From assembly GCF_014356525.2 (NCBI RefSeq), contig NC_052518.1, positions 99,082,380-99,146,379 on the forward strand: a DNA stretch of 64,000 nt, read 5' to 3'. The position numbers and the translations under genes were made by a program. Below the pieces are notes generated by a model, which did no database searches, was not told the origin of the DNA, and worked only from the letters and a program-made list of their open reading frames with translations. Shown here one piece after another: positions 56,301 through 64,000 of this stretch (within the stretch, counting starts at the first letter, position 1; every line of letters starts with the position of its first letter). Origin of the DNA: Nilaparvata lugens. Taxonomy: Eukaryota > Arthropoda > Insecta > Hemiptera > Delphacidae.

Positions 56301-56849
56301 ACATGATGATATGACCCATTGGTTTAGCATTCTATATTAGTTGAGGACTGAAAGGTTATTTTCCACACACTGACAGGATAAAAGGAAAGAGTTATTATAA
56401 GCAAATTATTTTGAGGTACAGTAATAGGGAATCAAGAGTCTGAGAGTACAGTAAGTACACTTGTCGACTTCAATTAAAACACAAAACTCACAAACATCTC
56501 ATTACAATAATTTATAATCATGAACAAAGGTCCTAGAAGAGTTTAACATATACAAATGATTTCTCTCGATCTCCCCGTAAACAAGAGTACTTCTTTCAGA
56601 GACTAGGTTGCGTGCTCTAAGGTAAACTACCAAATACCACGTCACAATCTTACAGTTCACTATAATGATTTATGAACATAAAGACACTAGAGATTAACCA
56701 TATTATACCATTAATCATTCACTATCTCCATGAAAACACAAGAGTACTTCCTTCAGCGGTGGAGTTCCTCAGATCGGCTAGATTTCAATTTGTCTAGCAT
56801 ATAAAATTATATGAACATAACCTGAAATGTTATGTTTAAATATAAATAA

Positions 56850-57285
56850 AAATAAAAATCTCAGTACCCTTTTAGAAATATTTTATCACAACATGTTTCG
56901 GACATTTATGCAATTTTCAAGTGATATGAAGTAAATAAATAAATACTGCTGGAAGATTCTTATTTGATCATATGTTAGTGTATTCATATGTTTTTATGAA
57001 CTAGGACTGTAAATTTTGGGTTTAAATTCGCATGATTCTATTGGTTCCAATAACCCCATTTTTGATAGAATCATGTGAATTTAAACCCAAAATTTACAGT
57101 CCTAGTTCATAAAAACATATGAATACACTAACATATGATCAAATAAGAATCTTCCAGCAGTATTTATTTATTTACTTCATATCACTTGAAAATGGCATCA
57201 TAGTCCGAAACATTTTGTGATAAAATATTTCAAAAGAGGGTACTGAGATGTTTATTTTTATTTATATTCATATTACAAGTAGCCC
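56850..57285. mobile_element. Large palindromic element, about 200-bp arms
   Basis: Arms from CTCAGTACCCTTTTAGAAAT through AAGTGATATGAAGTAAATAA and ACTGTAAATTTTGGGTTTAA to ATTCGCATGATTCTAT are mirrored about a centre near 57058. The outer arms match the smaller fold-back at 7320-7475. Confidence 0.95.
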
Positions 57286-57606
57286 TATACAGAAAAGAGA
57301 TAAATAATATGTTATGTTTAATTATGTTTTAAATGTGGAAGGGAGGGTATGTTTTGATATTAAATTGCAATATATTAATAATAATACTAAGGGTGATGAA
57401 AAATAAGCTGTGCGTCGGTAATGAGTGAGGATGATGATGATGAGATATGACGACTACTTTTTAGGTGGTCGGGATCGACGGCTTATCGTCTCCTCCGAAA
57501 GACGGAAAATATCTTGATATTATTCGAAATATTTTGATAATTTTAGATACTAAACACAAATAACGAAAAGTTGAACTAGACAATTTGAAATACAGGAAAA
57601 AATGAA

Positions 57607-57770
57607 ATTGAAATTTATTCTTCCAAAAAATACATTACATTACAATATATTACAATGTATAACTGAAAATAGTGAAAAAATATTGTTTTAAACAACCCCT
57701 GAGTTACTACAGTGTGGGGTCGTTCATGTTCCATATGCATTTTTTATTCTCTTGATTAGTATGGTTAATG
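57607..57770 (-). mobile_element. LINE 3' UTR-like repeat (inverse of 33329-33485)
   Basis: Starts AAATTGAAATTTATTCTTCC and ends ATTCTCTTGATTAGTATGGT, near-identical to the reverse complement of 33329-33485. Confidence 0.8.
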
Positions 57771-57820
57771 GATGTCATTCCTTCAGCGATTAAAATACAC
57801 AATCCATTTTTAGAGATGTG

Positions 57821-58275
57821 TTAAGAATATGCAGCTACTTCCTCAGACGTCGGAAGCTTACGTGACACATTTTTAGATTCTGGAATAGTTTCAAGCGAGC
57901 AAGGTTTAATCGAGCGAATTGAGTATGATATTGTGTTGAGTATGTGGGCGCAATGTGGACCCTCAACGATGTCTAAGGCCTGCTTCACACTGGAGAACTG
58001 AATGACCAACGGGACTGCCTTACTTCCGACCAGGGCAAGATAAACTGCCGGATCTGGTGTGAAACAGCGGTCTGCATAGAGGCCATTGTCACATTTCCAC
58101 TCGAGATGATTTTTACGACAACCGGCGACACTATGAATATGAAATAAGCAAGGTGATGATGGGTGTCTCTAGTGGTATATTTCACACTGTACATCCCTTT
58201 GCTGGTAAAACAAAAAGCATCTGCTGATAATCTCACTGGACGTACAACATTACATTCTTTCCAAGATTGAAACAC
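57821..58275 (-). other. Two overlapping open frames, unrecognised; MITE-like centre
   Basis: Frames of 96 and 62 codons overlap on the minus strand without recognisable domains. Positions 57973-58076 have inverted ends (GCCTGCTTCACACTGGAGAA and TCTGGTGTGAAACAGCGGTC), so the reading frames probably run through a small MITE and are not a gene. Confidence 0.35.
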
Positions 58276-58359
58276 AGTTATAAAAGTTACCCTTTTATTT
58301 TATTACAACACAACTACATTTATTTCAACTTCTGACACTGTATTAGGCGAGGTATAATG

Positions 58360-58565
58360 ATACTTATCCATAAAATAAAAACACAAAGATAGAAGATTTA
58401 AATAACTCAGAGATAGTTTAAAATATCATCTTATATTCTAAATTTTATAAATTGTATTTTTGTCCACTTATCCATAAAATAAAAACACAATATAGAAGAT
58501 TTAAATAACTCAGAGATAGTTTAAAATATCATCTTATATTCTAAATTTTATAAATAGTATTTTTG
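58360..58565. repeat. Tandem duplication, period about 105 bp
   Basis: CTTATCCATAAAATAAAAAC ACAA ... TAAATTTTATAAATNGTATT TTTGT repeated once. Confidence 0.92.
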
Positions 58566-58584
58566 TGAGTCACTAAATATACCA

Positions 58585-58905
58585 TTCATCGCATGGTATT
58601 GAAACCGTTATTCCAGTTAGTAACTTTGTGCTCAATTGTTTGCAAAAAGTAAAAAGAAATAATGAAATCACAAAGATATTTTATAATATCACGAATTTAT
58701 TTTGTAAAAATTACAGACATGTTTCTACACCTAGATTGAAGATGACACAATAGGATTCAAAACATTTTTTCTGTATTTTAAAAAAATGAATTCGTGATAT
58801 TAGACAATATCTTCGTGATTTCATTATTTATTTTTACTTTTTGCAAATAATTGAGCACAAAGTTACTAACTGGAATAGCGGTTTCAATACCATGCGAATG
58901 GTACA
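58585..58905. mobile_element. Fold-back, about 115-bp arms
   Basis: The arms CGCATGGTATTGAAACCGTT ATTCCAGTTAGTAACTTTGT GCTCAATTGTTTGCAAAAAG are mirrored at 58785-58905 around a 75-nt loop. Confidence 0.92.
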
Positions 58906-59369
58906 CTCCTCTTTACAAGCTGTTGGATGGGGTAGCACGCAGTTTTCTACAGTAGTCGGTCGAGGAAGGGTCAAGATCAAGAGGGTACAATGACGCCTTC
59001 TTTCAGTCGTTCGATTTATTCATTCCGTAACCGTGAGATTACGTAAGATTCCGTGAGATGACGTCACTTGAACGTGTTTAAATGTATAAATTTCAACCGG
59101 AAGCAGAACTCTCGATCAAATAATACCGCTGAAAGGTTACAACCCTGAGATAACGTTGAATGACGTCATTTTAACACGTTTAAATTTGAAAGACGTACGT
59201 GCAACCGTAAGCAAAACGTTCCACCAAATAACATCACTGAAAAGTTGTAGAAACTCTCTCCAAGTTACAAACTTGTTGAAATTGAAAAGAGCCGAATTTA
59301 ATTTAGAAAGAGAAGAACGATAAAAGAAATTAAGAGAGACTGAAGATGAATGCATATTGAGAGCTTCAG

Positions 59370-59705
59370 CATCATGGATTTAGAGGCGACGCCGTTGCAA
59401 TTAGCAAAAAGGAACGCGCAAGTGCGCTCAATCAACTTTTAATTTGTCCAATTAAGAGGAGGAGGGCAGGGTGGAGGGTGAGGAGGAGGAGCGGGAGGAG
59501 GTACATCGGGGGAGGCACGTAGACATAGACGAGGGTTACCATATGTTACTGAGCACTAAACAAATACTACAAGTCATTACAGGGTGAATGCATTGCGGGC
59601 AAACGTGAGCGACATGATGATCACTTTGGGGGCGGTAGAGGGGCGGAAGGGGGTGGTTGGGGTGGGTGTTGGGGGTGACTGGTGGATGCTAAGAGGCAGT
59701 CACGC
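59370..59705. other. GC-rich block with G-tract clusters
   Basis: GGAGG-rich runs at 59456-59515 and G-runs at 59626-59680 (GGGGGCGGTAGAGGGGCGGA, GGGGGTGGTTGGGGTGGGTG) could form G-quadruplexes on the plus strand. Not repeated in the window; no gene recognised. Confidence 0.4.
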
Positions 59706-59794
59706 CGAAGCTCTTGTTTGCCACTGATTTGTCGTATAAATTTACTATTCACGCACAACAACTGATGATCATCATCACACTAAAATATATAATG

Positions 59795-60185
59795 TGTTGC
59801 GATCCCTCCTACTGTATAATAATTTCTGGGATATTCCATGAAATTTACTGAATTGTGCCGATTTTTTAAAATATCTTAACAACAAAATATGAACTTGGAA
59901 TATACTGTTCTACGATAATTTCTGGGATATCCCATGAGATGTACTGGATTGTGCCGATTTTAAAAAAATATCTTAATAACCAAAAATATATGAAATCCTA
60001 ATATACAAACGAATACACTGTTCTACAATAATTTCTGGGATATTCCTTGAAATGTACTGAATAGTGCCGATTTTTTAAAAATATCTTAACAACAAAATAT
60101 ATGAACTTGGAATATACTGTTCTACAATAATATATGGAATATTCCTTGAAATGTACTGAATTGTGCATATTTTTTCAAATCTCAA
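59795..60185. repeat. Minisatellite, four units of 90-120 bp
   Basis: Units read ACTGTTCTACRATAATTTCT GGGATATTCCATGAAATGTA CTGAATTGTGCCGATTTTTT AAAATATCTTAACAAC. Confidence 0.93.
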
Positions 60186-60202
60186 TAACCTCGAACCTTC
60201 TC

Positions 60203-60233
60203 CACTGCCATTATAACGTTGTCCTCACTATAG
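60203..60233 (-). mobile_element. Solo end of the TAGTGAGG-type MITE
   Basis: CCACTGCCATTATAACGTTG TCCTCACTATA only. Confidence 0.75.
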
Positions 60234-60622
60234 GCTTGTCGCCTATGGTAACATGGTTACAATAATATTTATAATTTTACAAATCTTTTTGGAGAGAGAG
60301 AGAGAGAGAGAGAGAGAGGGAAAGAGAGAGAGAGGGTGATTGATTGATTGAGTACTTTATTTATGTAGATTACAATATATACTGGTTTATACACTTATAT
60401 ACAATAGCTTACAATACAGCAAAATTATAGATGAATTTACATAATATAGACTAAGAAAATAATTATTGAACTGTATATGATATGAAAAAGCAATTTGTAA
60501 TACAATAACTATAGATAATTATATTGTTATGCATCTACATAAATTGGCGGAGCTTTGGACTTATCAATGTCCATTCTTCGGAAAGAATATTCAAAACATC
60601 CTTCCCATCAACTCTCTACCAA

Positions 60623-60654
<32 letters not shown>

Positions 60655-61170
60655 TATCAGATAGAATTTATTCTTTAATTGTTATTAGGCTTGTCGCCTA
60701 TGGTAACATGGTTACAAAAATATTTATAATTTTACAAATCTTTTAAGAGAGAGAGAGAGAGTGAGTGAGTGAGCGAGTGAGATAGATAGATAGATAGCCT
60801 GATAGATAGATAGGTAGATAGATAGAGAGATTGATTGAGTACTTTATGTAGATTACAATATATACTGGCTTATACACTTATATACAATAGCTTACAATAC
60901 AGCAAAATTATAGATGAATTTACATAATATGGACTAAGAAAATAATTATTTAACTGTATATGATATGAAAAAGCAATTTGTAATATAATAACTATAGATA
61001 CTCTACATAAATTGGCGGAGCTTTGGACATATCAATGTCCATTCTTCGGAAAGAATATTAAAAATATCCTCCCCACTAAATCTCTCCCACAAAATTTTTC
61101 TACGAAACTCTCTCTACTCTCTACCAAGAGAGAGAGAGAGAGAGAGATAGAGAGAGAGAGAGACAAAGAA
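60234..61170. repeat. Segmental tandem duplication (about 450 bp) with LINE ends and (AG)n
   Basis: Each unit has GGCTTGTCGCCTATGGTAAC ATGGTTAC, a GA microsatellite, and a minus-strand LINE 3' end of family D (GAGTACTTTATTTATGTAGA ... TTGGCGGAGCTTTGGAC). Units start near 60234 and 60687; AG tracts occur at 60293-60333, 60626-60652, 60746-60780 and 61125-61165. Confidence 0.92.
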
Positions 61171-61192
61171 AAGCGCGAGTAATGGCTGTTGA

Positions 61193-61438
61193 TTGTGTTG
61201 GCAAGCGAGCGTGGAAAGACTATCCGATTTGTCAAGCCGATATTGTAGCGCGCTCAGCCGAGTGAAGCTGCTATGTTCCTATATAGATGACAAGCTAACA
61301 CAAGTGATCACTATGGGGTGCAAAGAGAGACGTGTGGAGCGGCGTCCGATGAATAACTATGAGGACAGGAGGAGGATTGAGGAGGAGGACGAGGGTGAAG
61401 AGGATGTGGAGGAGGAGGTGGAGGAGGAGGCTGAGTAA
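61193..61438 (+). other. Open frame with glutamate-rich C-terminus, unrecognised
   Basis: An 81-codon frame whose last third is almost only E, D, V and R from GAG/GAC-rich DNA. The low-complexity tail suggests the frame is a by-product of a purine-rich repeat. A minus-strand frame of 138 codons overlaps (61295-61711), likewise unrecognised, with a leucine-rich complement of the same tract. Confidence 0.2.
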
Positions 61439-61941
61439 CGACATGATAGATGTGTGTGGATTTGAAGTGACCGTCGTAGCACCACCCCTACGTGAGAGGG
61501 ATGATGACAGAGTCAGACACAGATGCCCTTGTCCAAGCCAGTAATCCTTCCAACTTCTGGCACCCCACAGCTTATCACACTTCTTACAAACCCAATTCAC
61601 CAATCTAATCCGTAATCGAGTAGTATAATTATCACGATAGTTGAAATTCGTACAGCAATTAATGCAACTGGATTCAGTTGAACAGAGAACATATGAATGC
61701 TTTAATTTCAAAGTGATGTAAGTGCCAAATGTTAAATTTTTGGAAAATCAATAAAAACTCTCCAATTTTGAAAAAACAGTTTTTTTATCTATTGCATTAT
61801 TATTTTAAGATAATTCATGAATCTAAAAAGTGTCCATGTGTTTTTAAACGATATAACTAAAACATTAAAGTAAAAAATAAAAAAGGGACAGGTAAGCAGA
61901 AAGATCTATATTATCATATTATGATAACTCTAATAAGTTTT

Positions 61942-62578
61942 AAGGGTGTGCAAAGGCTAAAAATAAACATTCTATTGGTGATATTTTTCAAAGTTTTTCG
62001 ATTTGTATACTATCAAGCTATCAAAATGAAAAATGTTTTTTAAGGAAACATTTTTTTCCGATCATTACTTTTTGAGATATGGGCGCCTAAAATTTAAATT
62101 TTTGGGACAGAACATTTCAAATTCGGTAAGAGATAAATCCATTAGATTCAGAGGATAGATTCTTCATGGTATTATTGAAATAGTAAAACCAACATTTTCT
62201 GAAAATATCAATTTTTGAGAAAGTTATTCAATTTACCAAAAATAATTCAACTAAGAGCTATTTTCGGTCATATTCAGTAAATTAAATAACTTTCTCAAAA
62301 ATAGATATTTTCAGAAAATGTTGGTTTCACTATTTCAATAATACCATGAAGAATCTAATGGATTCATCTCTTACCGAATTTGAAATGTTCTGTCCCAAAA
62401 CTTTAAAATTAGGCGCTCATATCTCAAAAAGTAATGATCGGAAAAAAATGTTTTCCTGAGAAAACTTTTTTCATAGCTTGATAGTATAGTATAGATAGCT
62501 TGATAGTATACAAATCTAAAAACTTCGAAAAATATCACCAGTATAAAGTTTATTTTTAGCCTTTGCACACCCTTAAAA
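61942..62578. mobile_element. Near-perfect palindromic element, copy 2 (637 bp)
   Basis: Same family as 51311-51935: begins TTTTAAGGGTGTGCAAAGGC TAAAAATAAA, ends with the inverse TTAGCCTTTGCACACCCTTA AAAC, centre near 62258. The shared termini GTGCAAAGGCTAAAAA and inner GATCATTACTTTTTGAGATA define the family. Confidence 0.95.
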
Positions 62579-62579
62579 C

Positions 62580-63150
62580 TAGAGTGGTACTTACGATTGA
62601 CTTTTGTCACCTGGTCATATGGGACATATATATGAATCATATATTTATCTCATATTGATCAGGATTTTAGAGTTTTCAAATTAAAAAGTTCAATGAACAG
62701 TGTTTTTGTCTTTGAACAATCTCTGTCATCGACAGAAAGATTGTTTATTTCATTTGTTGTCAAAATTAACTTAGTTTCTCTTTTGTTTTTAATAACAAAC
62801 GTGCCGCTTGTGTGACAGATAAAAATATGTACTTGAAATGGCTTTCATGATTGGCATTGACTGAGTTTATATTAATACCCAAAATCTAACTTTTGGGCAG
62901 AGCTCGTTCGTTAGGACTGTGAGTAAAGTCCGGCTGATCCAGTGAAAAAGGCTAGATTTCGTTTCGTTTTAAATACAGTTTCGTTTCTATTCTTTGAGTA
63001 CCGTCTCAAGTGGAATCCCACTTATCAGTATGTGATATCTGTACCATAATTATAAGCATGGAGTATGTAACTGACCAGTTCACAGTACCTACTGGTACAG
63101 TGACAATATTGTTTACAAAATTTCCCAACCCGCCATCGTAGATTCAATAA
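62580..63150. other. Unassigned DNA
   Basis: No ORF or repeat recognised. Contains GTCTTTGAACAATCTCTGTC ATCGACAGAAAGATTGTT, a short hairpin at 62705-62745. Confidence 0.35.
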
Positions 63151-63159
63151 TCTTTAGAA

Positions 63160-63875
63160 ACTTGAAATATACGTAAAAATGAAATCATTTTTTCAGACTA
63201 GGTACTTAAGTGGAAAACTCAGTAGGAGATCTGAAACTTCACCTCCCAACTATAGTCTGCGCAAACCTTAGATTGTAGCATTGCTCTTATGGAGTACAGT
63301 GCTGCCAGATTTCACAGAAAACAGAGAACCTGTGAGCTAATTGTGTGAGAGGAAGAGCGAATTTAAATGGAATTGGTCATAAAGCCCCGTGCTGCAAACT
63401 AGGGTACCCGAGATCATAGATTCAATATTATTCTAAAAACTTTAGAAACTAAAAATATACGTCAAAATAGAATAGTTTTTACAGTGAGAAACTTAGTATG
63501 AGAACTGAAACCTTCAATATTCTCAAAAAAAAAACTTTAAAAACTTGAAATACACGTCAAAATAAAATAATTTTCTCAGACTAGGTGCTACAGAGGAAAA
63601 CTCAGTAGGACACTCTCATTCAGTTGCAATATTCTCTTTTAAACTTTAGTAACTTGAAATATGCATTAATATAAAAACATTTTTCGAGTAGGTTCTACAT
63701 CAGAGAACTCTGTACCAGGGATTCAATATTCTCCAAAAAAAACTTTAAAAACTTGAAATACACGTCAAAATAAAATAATTTTCTCAGACTAGGTGCTACA
63801 GAGGAAAACTCAGTAGGACACTCTCATTCAGTTGCAATATTCTCTTTTAAACTTTAGTAACTTGAAATATGAAAT
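63160..63875. repeat. Minisatellite, long units of about 209 bp
   Basis: AAAACTTGAAATACACGTCA AAATAAAATAATTTTCTCAG ACTAGGTGCTACAGAGGAAA ACTCAGTAGGACACTCTCAT is present at 63538-63662 and identically at 63747-63871, with degenerate units upstream near 63160 and 63430. Confidence 0.9.
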
Positions 63876-64000
63876 TGAAATTGAAATTGAAATTGAAATT
63901 TATTCATAACACTGACAATTTACAAACAAAAGTAAATGAACTTAACAAATCAGTACAATAATTTTGAAAAAATAAAAAAACTAAAATACATAATATAATA
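63868..64000 (-). mobile_element. LINE 3' end with ATTGAA tail, cut by the window edge
   Basis: Five GAAATT repeats followed by TATTCATAACACTGACAATT TACAAACAAAAGTAAATGAA. It reads as a minus-strand 3' UTR and its tail complement. Confidence 0.65.

Noticed and set aside
61193..61711. Gene with an acidic tail, both strands
   Set aside because: Low-complexity GAG/GAC-rich DNA opens frames on both strands; no splice structure or recognised motif.

Overview
The window looks like a piece of an insect nuclear genome, most plausibly hemipteran and planthopper-like. That placement is an inference from AT-rich repeat-dense DNA, GT-AG introns, and the mix of non-LTR retrotransposons, tRNA-derived SINEs, Harbinger, hAT and Tc1/mariner-type elements and many fold-back MITEs. 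No operons, phage, CRISPR arrays or plasmid functions were seen.

One host gene is clear. Six exons on the minus strand (20721 down to 6045) join in phase into the C-terminal two thirds of an RNF220-type RING E3 ubiquitin ligase. In coding order they carry a CPVC zinc-binding segment, a basic segment with a C2HC finger, an acidic segment with the EEYEW...RIRA block, an acidic DGDD block, a short helical linker plus the first RING cysteine pair, and the RING core CWHVHCEQC. The last RING cysteine pair and C-terminus, and the N-terminal exons, were not found and probably lie outside the window or in unrecognised exons. Splice phases agree across all five junctions; a 52-nt spliceable-looking segment at 13219-13270 does not fit and would act as a poison exon.

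Everything else is mobile DNA, its debris, or unassigned sequence. 1-5.9 kb: LINE reverse-transcriptase fragments, one split by a Harbinger-like element, minisatellites, and a repeat whose microsatellite has expanded. 6-20.7 kb: the RNF220 exons, with introns holding a palindromic transposase fossil, a hAT element with perfect 8-bp target duplications 31 bp from a splice site, a SINE split by a 779-bp insertion, nested transposons, and LINE 3' ends. 20.75-25.8 kb: minisatellites and an envelope-like glycoprotein relic whose ectodomain part is inverted relative to its membrane-anchor part. 26-51 kb: MITE families, a LINE ORF2 C-terminal fossil, SINEs, and a 921-bp Harbinger with TTA target duplications and a truncated transposase ORF. 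51-64 kb: two large palindromic elements, tandem LINE 3' ends, a tRNA-like fossil inside a fold-back, and GC-richer non-repetitive blocks (near 43.1-43.6, 52.0-52.4, 54.5-54.9 and 59.4-59.7 kb) that are candidates for regulatory DNA.

I found no previously undescribed multi-gene system. The most interesting items are the RNF220 splice architecture, the crowding of transposons against its splice sites, the inverted envelope-like relic, and the conserved truncated ORF in the two copies of the GAGCAAA-rich element.
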